Assembly (NCBI RefSeq): GCF_000738775.1
Contig: NZ_JPOC01000010.1
Span: 1 to 64,000 of the forward strand
Source of the DNA: Prescottella defluvii
GTDB lineage: Bacteria > Actinomycetota > Actinomycetes > Mycobacteriales > Mycobacteriaceae
DNA length: 64,000 nucleotides
Reading direction: 5' to 3'
Shown: positions 1-9,688 of the stretch, one piece after another
How the letters are laid out: the number at the start of each line of letters is the position of its first letter
Numbering within the stretch: position 1 is the stretch's first letter
Notes under the pieces: model-generated
The model's input: only the letters and a program-made list of their open reading frames with translations
The model's database searches: none
Told to the model about the DNA's origin: nothing
Position numbers and translations under genes: made by a program

Positions 1-42
1 CCGGTGTCCGCCCCACCCGTCGACCTCGGGGAGGACCAATGA
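1..42 (+). CDS. 3' end of an upstream gene (partial, tentative)
   Basis: The first 42 bases read without a stop in one frame and end in TGA at 40-42. That TGA overlaps the ATG of the next gene (39-41) in the ATGA arrangement common in this window. The last residues would be PVSAPPVDLGEDQ. The piece is far too short to name. The overlap suggests the first complete gene belongs to an operon entering from the left. Confidence 0.3.
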   Translation, partial: PVSAPPVDLGEDQ

Positions 43-911
43 CGACGGACAACCGATCGGGAGACTCGCTGTTCCCGGACGTCACCGAGCACTACGGCGC
101 GGAGTCGGTCCCCGAGGTCCCGGTGTCCGAAGCCAGTGCGGCGCTGCCGGTTCCGGACGAGACGACCGCCACCGAGCCGGTGGTGGCCCCCGACCCGCTC
201 GCAGTGCCCGACCCGCCCGACCCGCCGGTCGTGCCGGGTCCGGGTGAGGTGTTCCGGACCGATGCCGCACCCGAGCCGGTTGCCGCACCCGAACCTGAAG
301 CCGAGTTCGACCAACTGCCGACGTGGCTGGTGACCGCGCCGACGGAGTCGTCGGCGGAGAAGTCGCCTCGCAGGCGGGCGTTGCTGATCGCCGGCGGCGC
401 GGTTGCGCTCCTGGTCATCGCCGCGGTCACGACGGTCGTCGCGCTCGGCACCGGCGACGAGATCGCCGGATCGCCCAATCCTGTCGCCGGGTCCACCGCG
501 GCGCCGCGGACGAGCACGACGGTTCCGCAGGCTCCCGCGCAGCCCGCCGGATGGTGCGCGGATTCGGTTGCCGACGGCAGGAGCGTCGGACGCGGCCCGG
601 GAAGTGCCGACGACGGCCCGGGCGCGATCCGGGCGTTCGACTACGCGTACTACGTCGACCGCGACGGCAGCAAGGTCGCGTCACTGATGGTGACGCCCAA
701 CGCCGTTCCGGACATCCAGAAGTGGATCGACGAGGTTCCGCTCGGTACCGAGCACTGCGTCACCGTCGCCCCCACCGCCGATCCGAACGTCTTCGAGGTC
801 GATCTGGGCCTGCGTTCGCCGGCCGGTTCCGACGGCGTCATCCGCCAACGAGTCACGGTCGCGCCGTCGCCGACGGGATTCAAGATTGCCAAGGTGGAGG
901 ATCTGCGATGA
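39..911 (+). CDS. Membrane-anchored protein with Pro/Glu-rich N-terminal tail, unknown function
   Basis: This 290-residue protein begins with about 105 residues rich in Pro, Val, Glu and Ala, which should be disordered and cytoplasmic. One hydrophobic segment follows at about residues 114-136 (RRALLIAGGAVALLVIAAV), then an outside domain of about 120 residues containing two Cys. The domain resembles extracytoplasmic proteins found beside conjugation- or type IV-like secretion ATPases in actinobacteria, but that is from memory and weak. Its stop overlaps the start of the ParA-like gene (ATGA at 908-911), so the two are translationally coupled. Start ATG at 39 has GGGGAGG upstream at good spacing. 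Confidence 0.7.
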   Translation: MTTDNRSGDSLFPDVTEHYGAESVPEVPVSEASAALPVPDETTATEPVVAPDPLAVPDPPDPPVVPGPGEVFRTDAAPEPVAAPEPEAEFDQLPTWLVTAPTESSAEKSPRRRALLIAGGAVALLVIAAVTTVVALGTGDEIAGSPNPVAGSTAAPRTSTTVPQAPAQPAGWCADSVADGRSVGRGPGSADDGPGAIRAFDYAYYVDRDGSKVASLMVTPNAVPDIQKWIDEVPLGTEHCVTVAPTADPNVFEVDLGLRSPAGSDGVIRQRVTVAPSPTGFKIAKVEDLR

Positions 912-1681
912 ACAACGTGCTCACGCTGCGCCGCACCCCGAAGGTGCCGGAGCCCGATCGGGTGTCCGCGATGGTCGTCGCCGGATCGGGTGGCGCCGCG
1001 ACCACCACGACGGCATACGGGCTGGCGACCGCGCTCCGCCTCGGCACCGGCAAGGACGTCTCGGCGATCGACGCGACCAGTGACGGCGGAAACCTGCTTG
1101 CGCGAGCCGGATTCGGCGCCGTCGACCCCACCCGGTCGATCCGGCAGCTCGAGTCCCGTATGGCGCTCACCTCCGCCGGCGTCGTCGTAGTGGGCAGCGG
1201 CGACGCGCAGGCGAGCGATCCCGCGATCGTCGACGAACTGCTCTCCGCCCGGCACAGTGCCCGCGTCCACGACGTCGGCACCGCGCTGCGCTCGCCGCGG
1301 CTGGCACCGCTGATCCGCTCCGGTGCGGCACTGGTGGTGGTCGCCCCCGCGCGCTCCGAACCGCTGAGCCGGATGCGTGACGCCCTCACCTGGGTGATGT
1401 CCGCCTACGGCGCGCAGGTTCTCGGTGGCACGATCGTCGTCGTCTCGCACCAGATGCCTGACGCACCGGTGGATCTGGCGCCGATCCGGGACGCGCTGTC
1501 GCCGCGGATCGCCGGGTTCGTCGAGGTGCCGTTCGATGCGGCCCTCGCGCAGCCCGGCGTCATCGACCATCGTCGACTGGCCACCGTGACGATCGACGCC
1601 TGGACCGACGTCCTGGACGTGCTCGGCGGACTGTTCTCCCGGCCGCAGCGGTCGGGGGCGGAGACCGAGGAACTCGCCTGA
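908..1681 (+). CDS. ParA/MinD-like protein with degenerate P-loop
   Basis: The product has 257 residues and starts at ATG 908, overlapping the previous stop. Near residue 22 it has GSGGAATTTTAYGLATAL, positioned like the deviant Walker A (KGGxGKTTxxxxLA) of ParA/MinD proteins. Neither lysine is present. Later segments (VHDVGTALRSPRL, ALVVVAPARSEPLSRMRDALTWV, GTIVVVSHQ) follow the order of beta strands in that fold. It is probably a SIMIBI-class fold protein that does not hydrolyse ATP normally. Role unknown; the pairing with a membrane protein suggests a cell-envelope or secretion complex. Confidence 0.65.
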   Translation: MNNVLTLRRTPKVPEPDRVSAMVVAGSGGAATTTTAYGLATALRLGTGKDVSAIDATSDGGNLLARAGFGAVDPTRSIRQLESRMALTSAGVVVVGSGDAQASDPAIVDELLSARHSARVHDVGTALRSPRLAPLIRSGAALVVVAPARSEPLSRMRDALTWVMSAYGAQVLGGTIVVVSHQMPDAPVDLAPIRDALSPRIAGFVEVPFDAALAQPGVIDHRRLATVTIDAWTDVLDVLGGLFSRPQRSGAETEELA

Positions 1682-1687
1682 ACGGAC

Positions 1688-1730
1688 GAAGGGACCCTTC
1701 ACGCGCTGGTGGCGCATGAAGGGTCCCTTC
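1688..1730. repeat. Palindromic repeat, copy 1 (GAAGGGACCCTTC type)
   Basis: GAAGGGACCCTTC (1688-1700) faces its inverted copy GAAGGGTCCCTTC (1718-1730). Each arm is itself a near palindrome, and the inner part (GCGC/GCGC) also pairs, giving 18 of 19 pairs around a TGGTG loop. It lies between two convergent genes and could end transcription from both sides. A related longer copy is at 18471-18537. Confidence 0.8.
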
Positions 1731-1747
1731 AGCTGGAGGCAGGCCGA

Positions 1748-2812
1748 TCAGGCCTTGAGATCTCCAAGTGCATCGATACGCGACACGGCGTCGGCCATGA
1801 TGCGATCGATCAGTTCCTTGCAGCTGGGCAGGTCGTCGATCATGCCGACCACCTGACCGGACGCGAGCACGCCGGCCTCGGTGTTGCCCTCGACCAGACC
1901 GGCCTTGAGCAGCATCGGGGTGTTGGCGGCCATGATGATCTGCTGCCACGTGCGGTCGCCGGACTTCTTCATGGCGAGCCCGTCCTTGGCGAGGGTGGAC
2001 CACTTCATGCCCGTCATCGCCTTGAACTTGAGGGCATTCTTGGTGGCCGCGACGAGTCCCTTTGCGTAGCTGGACTTCTCGAGTGCGTTCACCAGGTCGG
2101 TGTTGAGCACGCGGTGCGGCATGCCGTCGACCTTCACGGACACCGTGGTGTCGGTCAGGCTGCGCTTGAGGTACTCCTGCTTGACCGAGTCCGGCACCGC
2201 CGAATCGCTCGTGAGCAGGAAGCGGGTGCCCATCGCGACGCCCGCGGCACCGTACGACAGCGCCGCGGCCAGGCCGCGACCGTCGAAGAAGCCGCCGCCG
2301 GCGACGACCGGGATGTCGACCGCGTCGAGCACGGACGGCAGCAGCAGGGTCGTTGCGACGCCGCCGGTGTGGCCACCGCCCTCACCGCCCTGCACGATCA
2401 CCGCGTCGGCGCCCCACGAGGCGACCTTGACGGCGTGCTTGGCGGCACCGATCGACGGGATGACGACGATCCCGTTGTCCTTGAGCTTGGCGATCAGGTC
2501 CTTCTTGGGCGCCAGCGCGAACGAGGCGACCTTGACACCCTCGCGGATCAGCAGGTCGCAGCGCTTGGCGGCGTCCGACGCGTCGGCGCGCATGTTGACG
2601 CCGAACGGCTTGTCCGTCAGCTGCTTGGTCTTGATGACCGCAGCCTCGAGCTCCTCGTACGTCATCGTCGCCGAGGCGAGGATGCCGAGACCGCCCGCGT
2701 TGGCGGTGGCCGCGGTCAGGCGCGGGCCGGAGACCCAGCCCATGCCCGTCTGCACGATGGGATGCTCGACGCCGACCAGTTCGGTGAACGGCGTCTTCAG
2801 CACCTGGCTCAC
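1748..2812 (-). CDS. ipdC: IpdC, FMN-dependent enzyme of steroid ring C/D degradation
   Basis: A 354-residue nitronate-monooxygenase-fold (TIM barrel, FMN) protein. It shows VQTGMGWVSGPRLTAATANA near the N terminus, QGGEGGGHTGG in the middle and VVAGGGFFDGRGLAAALSYG, the usual flavin phosphate-binding region. It sits last in ipdA-ipdB-ipdC, the order known for M. tuberculosis Rv3551-Rv3553, where IpdC acts on CoA thioesters of the C/D-ring remnant (HIP pathway) before ring opening. GTG start at 2812 overlaps the ipdB stop by four bases. A stand-alone nitronate monooxygenase is the alternative, but the context argues against it. Confidence 0.9.
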   Translation of the reverse strand: MSQVLKTPFTELVGVEHPIVQTGMGWVSGPRLTAATANAGGLGILASATMTYEELEAAVIKTKQLTDKPFGVNMRADASDAAKRCDLLIREGVKVASFALAPKKDLIAKLKDNGIVVIPSIGAAKHAVKVASWGADAVIVQGGEGGGHTGGVATTLLLPSVLDAVDIPVVAGGGFFDGRGLAAALSYGAAGVAMGTRFLLTSDSAVPDSVKQEYLKRSLTDTTVSVKVDGMPHRVLNTDLVNALEKSSYAKGLVAATKNALKFKAMTGMKWSTLAKDGLAMKKSGDRTWQQIIMAANTPMLLKAGLVEGNTEAGVLASGQVVGMIDDLPSCKELIDRIMADAVSRIDALGDLKA

Positions 2813-3558
2813 AGGGAGACCTCGCGGTCACGCAGGCTCTTCGGGTCGATGACCTCGCGGATCAGGCGCAGCTCCTCGGCGGTGGGCTCGCGGGTGATGC
2901 CCGCCGAGTCCAGGCCGGCGATCTCGAAGGAGGTGTTGGCCTTGACGTCCTCGGCGGTGACGCCGGGGTGCAGGGTGACCGCGCGCATCGTCTGGCCGGG
3001 GCCCTGGAAGTCGAACACACCCAGGTTGGTGATCACCTGGTGGTTCTTCAGGAAGCGGAACGCCGGGTTCTCCGGGTCCACCTTGTCGTAGCCGACGCCG
3101 CACACCACGTCGACCTTGTCGGCGAACACGCGCGAGGAGTGCTTGCCCACCCAGTAGCTGGTGGCGTGGTTGATGGTGTTGCCGGGGGCGCCGCGCAGGC
3201 CGAACATCTGGCGGGTCGGCTTGTCCAGCGGGCCGAACGCCGACAGGTTCTGGTTACCGAACTTGTCGATCTGGTTCGCGCCCATCACCACGTGGCGACG
3301 GCCGGAGGCGACCACGTCGAACACCTTGGAGAACGGGATGTAGCCCTCGATCGGCGCGCTGGCGCCGATGGCGGGGGCGTCGGCCAGGATCAGGGCCTCG
3401 CCGTCGGTGATGATCAGGTCCGGCTCGGTGGTGAGCTTGGCCAGGCGGGCGCCGATCAGCGGCAGCGTCGCCATGGGGGAGGCGAAGATCTCGCCGGCGT
3501 CGGCGAACAGTTCGGCGCACGCGATGGCGCAGTACTCCGCGCGGGTTACCTCGGTCAT
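2809..3558 (-). CDS. ipdB: IpdB, beta subunit of COCHEA-CoA hydrolase
   Basis: A 249-residue member of the CoA-transferase beta family. With IpdA it forms IpdAB, which hydrolyses and opens the last steroid ring (ring C) of the HIP-CoA intermediate rather than transferring CoA. Visible features are MTEVTRAEYCAIACAELFAD at the start, LIITDGEALILADAP, and HHVVMGANQ-like text (RRHVVMGANQIDKFGNQN). ATG at 3558 was chosen over the upstream in-frame start because it overlaps the ipdA stop (ATGA, 3555-3558). Same operon as ipdA and ipdC. Confidence 0.9.
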   Translation of the reverse strand: MTEVTRAEYCAIACAELFADAGEIFASPMATLPLIGARLAKLTTEPDLIITDGEALILADAPAIGASAPIEGYIPFSKVFDVVASGRRHVVMGANQIDKFGNQNLSAFGPLDKPTRQMFGLRGAPGNTINHATSYWVGKHSSRVFADKVDVVCGVGYDKVDPENPAFRFLKNHQVITNLGVFDFQGPGQTMRAVTLHPGVTAEDVKANTSFEIAGLDSAGITREPTAEELRLIREVIDPKSLRDREVSL

Positions 3559-4445
3559 GACTTCTGCTCCTCTGCGAACTTGCGCACGGCTGCCTGGTAG
3601 TCGTCCTCGCTGCCGGACAGGTAGGTGTCGGCGAAGGCCTGCCATGCCTCGGGGGTCTTGGCGGACTCGGCGTAGTGGCGCTGGAACTTCTCGTCGCGCT
3701 TGTAGCCACCGGCGAAGGTGAAGTGCGCGCCGTTCGGGGCCTCGCTGACGGTGTCGACCATCGCGCGGTTCAGGATCAGGGCCTGATTCGGGACGGACTT
3801 GACGAGTTCCTCGGTCGAGACGATCTTGTCGACGCTGAGGATGCGCTGCTCGGCCGCGAGGCAGAACAGGTCGTCGAAGTACGGGTCGACGCCGGTGTAG
3901 GCGGCGTTGCCGCGCTCGTCGGCCAGGTCCAGGTGGACCAGGGCGGCGTCGAGGTTCAGCGCGGGCATCGCGATGACGGACTCGGTGCGGCCGTCGGCGT
4001 CCGGGTACGGGGACGCGACGGTCTTGAGCTCGTCGCCCCAGACGGTCTGCGCATCCGAGCCGAGGCCGGCGCGGATCGGCATGAACGGCAGGCGCGCGGC
4101 GGCGGCCTGCAGGCCGGCCTTGACCATGCCCTCGTCCATCTCGCGGGACTCGATGGTCCCGGCGACACGAGCCTGGGCGAACCAGGGATCGTAGAACGGC
4201 GCCGAGTCCAGGGACACGAAGCCGTAGTAGGCGCGCTTGACCTTGCCTGCGGAGATCAGCAGGCCGAGGTCCGGGCCGAGGTACCCGACGACGGTCAGGT
4301 CCTTGACATCGCTGCGCAGCAGCGCGCGGACCAGAGCCATCGGCTTGCGCCGCGAGCCCCAGCCGCCGATGCCGATGGTCATCCCGCTCTGGATGCCGGC
4401 GACGGCCTCATCCAGTGAGCGGCGCTTGTCGCGCTTCTCAGCCAT
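3555..4445 (-). CDS. ipdA: IpdA, alpha subunit of COCHEA-CoA hydrolase
   Basis: A 296-residue CoA-transferase alpha-family protein. MTIGIGGWGSRRKPMALVRA is the glycine-rich CoA-binding start of the family. SVIAMPALNLDAALVHLDLAD and AAYTGVDPYFDDLFCLAAEQ follow. Partner of IpdB in cleaving ring C, giving a linear CoA ester for beta-oxidation. Its ATG shares one base with the stop of echA20 (TAATG), and its own stop overlaps ipdB, so echA20-ipdA-ipdB-ipdC are one transcription unit. Confidence 0.92.
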   Translation of the reverse strand: MAEKRDKRRSLDEAVAGIQSGMTIGIGGWGSRRKPMALVRALLRSDVKDLTVVGYLGPDLGLLISAGKVKRAYYGFVSLDSAPFYDPWFAQARVAGTIESREMDEGMVKAGLQAAAARLPFMPIRAGLGSDAQTVWGDELKTVASPYPDADGRTESVIAMPALNLDAALVHLDLADERGNAAYTGVDPYFDDLFCLAAEQRILSVDKIVSTEELVKSVPNQALILNRAMVDTVSEAPNGAHFTFAGGYKRDEKFQRHYAESAKTPEAWQAFADTYLSGSEDDYQAAVRKFAEEQKS

Positions 4446-5230
4446 TACTTGCTGTCTCCCTTGGGTGCGGTGGTGTTCGACTTGGGCTTGCCCGTGGCGA
4501 CGAACTCGTCGCGGTGCTCGTCGGCGACACCGGCGAGGTTGAGCTCGAACGTGAAGCCCTGCTCGATCCGGTAGCTGGTGTGCACGTCCATCACGTCGAT
4601 GCGGTTGATGGCTTCCTTGGCGCGGCGGATGACGCGGGTGTCCTTGGCCGCGATCTCGCCGGCGACCTTCAGTGCGCAGGCATCGAGTTCGGCCCGCGGG
4701 ACCACGTCGTACACGGAACCGAAGTGCTTGAGCGTCTGGGCGTCGACGTTCTTGGCCGTGTAGTACAGCGTGCGCATCATGTGCTGCGGGACCAGGCGGG
4801 CGAGGTGCGTGGCAGCACCGAGTGCGCCGCGGTCCACCTCGGGCAGGCCGAAGATCGCGTCGTCGGACGCGACGATGACGTCGGCGTTGCCGACCAGGCC
4901 GACACCGCCGCCGACGCAGAAGCCGTTGACGGCGACCACGACGGGCACCTCGCAGTCGTAGACCGCGGAGAAGGCTGCCGCGCAGCCGCGGTTGGCGTCG
5001 ATCAACGCGCCGTGACCCTCGGTGGCCTGCATTTCCTTGATGTCGACGCCGGCGTTGAAGCCGCGTCCCTCGGCGCGCAGGATCACGACGTGCGTGCTGG
5101 GATCCTTGCCCGCCTCGAGGATGGCGTCGGCCAACTCGAACCAGCCCTTCGAGGGGATGGCGTTCACGGGCGGGTAGTCGACGGTGACCGTGGTGATCCC
5201 GGCACCGTCCGAGGTCGAAGTGATGCCCAT
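4445..5230 (-). CDS. echA20: EchA20, ring D-opening crotonase
   Basis: A 261-residue enoyl-CoA hydratase/isomerase-family protein. Crotonase features are GRGFNAGVDIKEMQ (oxyanion-hole strand) and VNGFCVGGGVGLVGNADVIVAS, then FGLPEVDRGALGAATHLARL. In mycobacteria EchA20 hydrolyses ring D of HIEC-CoA just before IpdAB acts. First gene of the four-gene minus-strand operon. Its promoter region (5231-5327) is shared with the divergent SDR genes and holds an inverted repeat at 5258-5275. Confidence 0.9.
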   Translation of the reverse strand: MGITSTSDGAGITTVTVDYPPVNAIPSKGWFELADAILEAGKDPSTHVVILRAEGRGFNAGVDIKEMQATEGHGALIDANRGCAAAFSAVYDCEVPVVVAVNGFCVGGGVGLVGNADVIVASDDAIFGLPEVDRGALGAATHLARLVPQHMMRTLYYTAKNVDAQTLKHFGSVYDVVPRAELDACALKVAGEIAAKDTRVIRRAKEAINRIDVMDVHTSYRIEQGFTFELNLAGVADEHRDEFVATGKPKSNTTAPKGDSK

Positions 5231-5257
5231 GGCATGTTCCTTACGTCTGTTGACCGA

Positions 5258-5275
5258 ACCAAGCGATTGCTTGGT
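5258..5275. promoter_or_regulatory. Inverted repeat, possible KstR2 operator
   Basis: ACCAAGC-GATT-GCTTGGT is a perfect 7-4-7 inverted repeat midway between the divergent starts of echA20 (5230) and the SDR gene (5328). In mycobacteria the orthologous genes are repressed by KstR2, whose reported motif has CAAG and CTTG half-sites. The spacing here is longer than the consensus I remember (AnCAAGnnCTTGnT), so the assignment is an inference. Confidence 0.55.
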
Positions 5276-5327
5276 AAGTTATCACAGACGGGTACGAATG
5301 ACCCGTGCCGCTTCAGGGAGGATGAAC

Positions 5328-6101
5328 GTGGATCTCGGTCTCGAAGGCAAGGTCGTGCTGGTGACCGGCGGCGTGCGCGGAATCGGAGCCGGAATCAGCC
5401 GGTCCTTCCTGCGTGCGGGTGCGACGGTGGTGACGTGTGCGCGCCGTCCGAGGGAGGACACCGCCGAGCCGCTCGAGGTCGACGGCCGCGGTGTCGACTT
5501 CATCCCGTGCGACGTGCGTGACGCCGACCAGGTGCAGTCGATGATCGACACGATCGTCGCGAAGTACGGCCGGCTCGACACCGTCGTGAACAACGCCGGC
5601 GGCGCCCCCTTCGCGATGGCGGCCGACGCGAGCCCCAAGTTCCACTCCAAGATCGTCGAGCTGAACCTGCTGGCCCCCCTGCTGATCTCGCAGATCGCGA
5701 ACGCCGTCATGCAGAAGCAGGACGACGGCGGGTCGATCGTGATGATCTCCTCCGTCAGCGGCAGCCGGCCCTCCCCGGGCACCGCGGCCTACGGTGCCGC
5801 CAAGGCGGGCATCGACTCGCTCGCGGCCAGCCTGTCCGTCGAATGGGCGCCCAAGGTGCGCGTCAACTCGATCGTCGTCGGCCTGGTGCAGACCGAGCTG
5901 AGCCACCTCCACTACGGCGACGAGGCCGGCATCGACGCCGTCGGCGCCACCGTCCCGCTGGGTCGGATGGCACTGCCCGAGGACATCGGCAACTGTGCGA
6001 CATTCCTGGCATCACCGTTGGCGGCCTATGTCAGCGGTTCGACTCTTACCGTCCACGGCGGCGGCGAGCGCCCGGCCTTCCTGGCCGCGGCAACAAACTA
6101 A
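5328..6101 (+). CDS. SDR-family dehydrogenase, Rv3549c-type
   Basis: A classical short-chain dehydrogenase of 257 residues. NAD(P) motif is VTGGVRGIGAGIS; NNAGG, a Ser in SSVSGS and the YGAAK active site follow in order. The frame is open further upstream, but GGGAGG (5316-5321) touches the ATG at 5322 and is six bases from GTG at 5328, so GTG is the better start. By position (divergent from echA20, followed by another SDR) it is the counterpart of M. tuberculosis Rv3549c in the HIP regulon. The exact oxidation step is not known to me. Confidence 0.85.
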   Translation: MDLGLEGKVVLVTGGVRGIGAGISRSFLRAGATVVTCARRPREDTAEPLEVDGRGVDFIPCDVRDADQVQSMIDTIVAKYGRLDTVVNNAGGAPFAMAADASPKFHSKIVELNLLAPLLISQIANAVMQKQDDGGSIVMISSVSGSRPSPGTAAYGAAKAGIDSLAASLSVEWAPKVRVNSIVVGLVQTELSHLHYGDEAGIDAVGATVPLGRMALPEDIGNCATFLASPLAAYVSGSTLTVHGGGERPAFLAAATN

Positions 6102-6111
6102 GGAGAACCAA

Positions 6112-7026
6112 GTGAGCGGATTGCTTGACGGCCGAGTCGTCATCATCACCGGCGCCGGCCGTGGAATCGGTCGCGCGCACGCGCTGGCCTTCGCGGCGGA
6201 GGGCGCCAAGGTCGTCGTCAACGACATCGGTGTCGGCGGCGACGGCTCCAACACCGGCGAGACCCCTGCCGAGCAGGTTGTCGCCGAGATCAAGGCCGCC
6301 GGCGGCGAGGCCGTCACCAACGGTGACGACGTCGCGTCGTGGGAGGGTGCCCAGAACCTGATCCAGACCGCGTTGGACAATTTCGGCACGCTCGACATTT
6401 TGGTCAACAACGCGGGCTTCCTGCGTGACCGCATGCTGGTCGGCATGAGCGAGCAGGAGTGGGATTCGGTCATCCGCGTTCACCTCAAGGGTCACTTCGC
6501 CCCGCTGCGTCACGCCGCCGCCTACTGGCGCGCCGAGTCCAAGGCCGGACGCCCGGTGGACGCGCGCATCATCAACACCAGCTCGGGCGCGGGCCTGCAG
6601 GGCTCCATCGGCCAGGGCAACTACGCCGCGGCCAAGGCCGGCATCGCCGAGATGACCATTCAGGCCGCCGCCGAGCTGAAGAACTACGGCGTCTCCGTCA
6701 ACGCGATCGCCCCCGCCGCGCGCACCCGCATGACCGTCGGCGCCGGTGGTGCGATGGCCGAGGCGATGGCCGCTCCGGAGGAGGGCTTCGACGCCATGGC
6801 GCCGGAGAACATCTCCCCGCTGGTCGTGTGGCTGGGCTCCGCCGAGTCGAAGAACGTCACCGGCCGCGTGTTCGAGGTCGAGGGCGGCAAGATCACCGTC
6901 GCCGAGGGCTGGCGCCACGGCCCCACCCAGGACAAGGGCGACCGCTGGGATCCGAAGGAACTCGGACCGGTCGTCGCCGACCTGCTCGAGAAGGCCGAGA
7001 CCCCCACCCCGGTCTACGGCGCGTAA
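6112..7026 (+). CDS. SDR-family dehydrogenase, Rv3548c-type
   Basis: A 304-residue SDR like the N-terminal domain of peroxisomal multifunctional enzyme type 2. ITGAGRGIGRAHA, NNAGFLRDRM, NTSSGAG and the NYAAAKAG active site are present. Such enzymes oxidise 3-hydroxyacyl-CoA esters. GTG start at 6112 has AAGGAG upstream and lies 10 bases after the previous stop, so both are co-transcribed. Matches Rv3548c by order. It is related to Hsd4A (26874-27785) but is a separate gene of the ring-degradation block. Confidence 0.87.
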   Translation: MSGLLDGRVVIITGAGRGIGRAHALAFAAEGAKVVVNDIGVGGDGSNTGETPAEQVVAEIKAAGGEAVTNGDDVASWEGAQNLIQTALDNFGTLDILVNNAGFLRDRMLVGMSEQEWDSVIRVHLKGHFAPLRHAAAYWRAESKAGRPVDARIINTSSGAGLQGSIGQGNYAAAKAGIAEMTIQAAAELKNYGVSVNAIAPAARTRMTVGAGGAMAEAMAAPEEGFDAMAPENISPLVVWLGSAESKNVTGRVFEVEGGKITVAEGWRHGPTQDKGDRWDPKELGPVVADLLEKAETPTPVYGA

Positions 7027-7040
7027 GTCACGCCGCAACG

Positions 7041-7075
7041 ACAACGCCCGTGCGCTTCGTGCGCACGGGCGTTGT
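7041..7075. terminator. Bidirectional hairpin terminator
   Basis: ACAACGCCCGTGCGC pairs perfectly over 15 bases with its inverted copy around the loop TTCGT. It lies between convergent genes (stops at 7026 and 7091). There is no strong T-run, as usual in high-GC actinobacteria. Confidence 0.85.
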
Positions 7076-7090
7076 CCGTTTCGGTTGGGG

Positions 7091-7762
7091 TTACGCGGGG
7101 GTGCGGATGATCAGGACCGTGCCCGGGAAGTAGGCGGCCAGTTCGCTGCGCGCCTGCTTGAGTGCCGCGGTGCCGTAGCCCTGCTTGCGGGCGCCGGGCG
7201 CGACCCACACCGCGACGTCCACCTCGTTATCGGCGAGTTCACCGAACACCAGGCCGACGCTGCTGGGTTCGTCGCCGGTGGTGCATTCGGCGACCAACCA
7301 CGCCGCCGACTCGTCGTCGATCCGCTTCAGTCCGGCCGTCCGCTCCTGTTCGACGCGGTCCGCGCTCCACGGCGAGCCGGACTCGTCGAGGCGTTCGGTG
7401 GACCGAGCACGGAACAGCGCGGTATCCGCGTCGGAATCGGTGAACGGGCGCACGCGAACTCCCGCCCCGGTGCTGAACGGGCGCTGCTCGGGCAGCCACT
7501 GGAGGGTCGCGTCGAGATCCTCGAGTTCGGTGCGGATGCGGTCGCGTTCCTTGATCGTCAGGCGGTCGAAACGCAGGTTCAGCACGGCCTCTGCGCAGAA
7601 GTCGGACGTCTCCAGCAGGTCGCGGACGGCCGCGACGGCGGCTGCGCGGTCCTTGCTCTCGACGATCGCGTCCAGGACCTCGTGTCGACGGTCGAGCGCC
7701 TTCAGCAGGGCCGAAGCGATTTCGCGCCGGTCGATCACCTGATCATGGTTCTTCACTGTCAT
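7091..7762 (-). CDS. GNAT acetyltransferase with GyrA/ParC-like N-terminal coiled coil
   Basis: A 223-residue protein with two parts. Residues about 10-85 (LLKALDRRHEVLDAIVESKD, then DFCAEAVLNLRFDRLTIKER) read like the coiled-coil stretch of gyrase/topoisomerase IV subunit A, where the family has LSEIQAQAILDMRLRRLT. Residues about 100-223 are a GNAT domain ending in VAVWVAPGARKQGYGTAALK, the acetyl-CoA loop (Q/RxxGxG/A). The substrate is not identifiable. It interrupts the M. tuberculosis-like order between the SDR genes and the Ddn-like gene, so it is an insertion unrelated to sterols as far as I can tell. Confidence 0.8.
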   Translation of the reverse strand: MTVKNHDQVIDRREIASALLKALDRRHEVLDAIVESKDRAAAVAAVRDLLETSDFCAEAVLNLRFDRLTIKERDRIRTELEDLDATLQWLPEQRPFSTGAGVRVRPFTDSDADTALFRARSTERLDESGSPWSADRVEQERTAGLKRIDDESAAWLVAECTTGDEPSSVGLVFGELADNEVDVAVWVAPGARKQGYGTAALKQARSELAAYFPGTVLIIRTPA

Positions 7763-7863
7763 GTCGCGGCATTCCTCCTCGGGAACCGGTGTGCCCGGCG
7801 CCGGTGGGCCGGGCGTCGCCCATCATTATTCCCGCCGACGGCCGCGCTGGGGAGTGTCGCGCG

Positions 7864-8337
<474 letters not shown>

Positions 8338-8350
8338 TCAGGGACTCCGA

Positions 8351-9526
<1,176 letters not shown>

Positions 9527-9546
9527 TCACTCTCTTCTTCGAAAAG

Positions 9547-9560
9547 TAGAACAGGTTCTC
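9547..9560. promoter_or_regulatory. KstR operator (fadA5 side)
   Basis: TAGAACAGGTTCTC fits the KstR motif TnnAACnnGTTnnA except for the last base. It lies 33 bases upstream of the fadA5 start. KstR is a TetR-type repressor of sterol catabolism released by steroid-CoA intermediates; its gene is not in this window. Confidence 0.8.
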
Positions 9561-9635
9561 TCGGCAAGGCAAGGGGCCCCGCCGCTGATATTTACCTAGT
9601 CTTTCCCCGATCGGCGCTCTGTGATTCAATGCATG

Positions 9636-9649
9636 TAGAACGTGTTACA
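9636..9649. promoter_or_regulatory. KstR operator (cyp125 side)
   Basis: TAGAACGTGTTACA matches TnnAACnnGTTnnA fully. It lies 40 bases before the cyp125 GTG, so the divergent fadA5 and cyp125 promoters each have their own site. Confidence 0.85.
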
Positions 9650-9688
9650 CATCACTTCGCGGCCGGACCGCGAGGGCAGGAGACAGCA

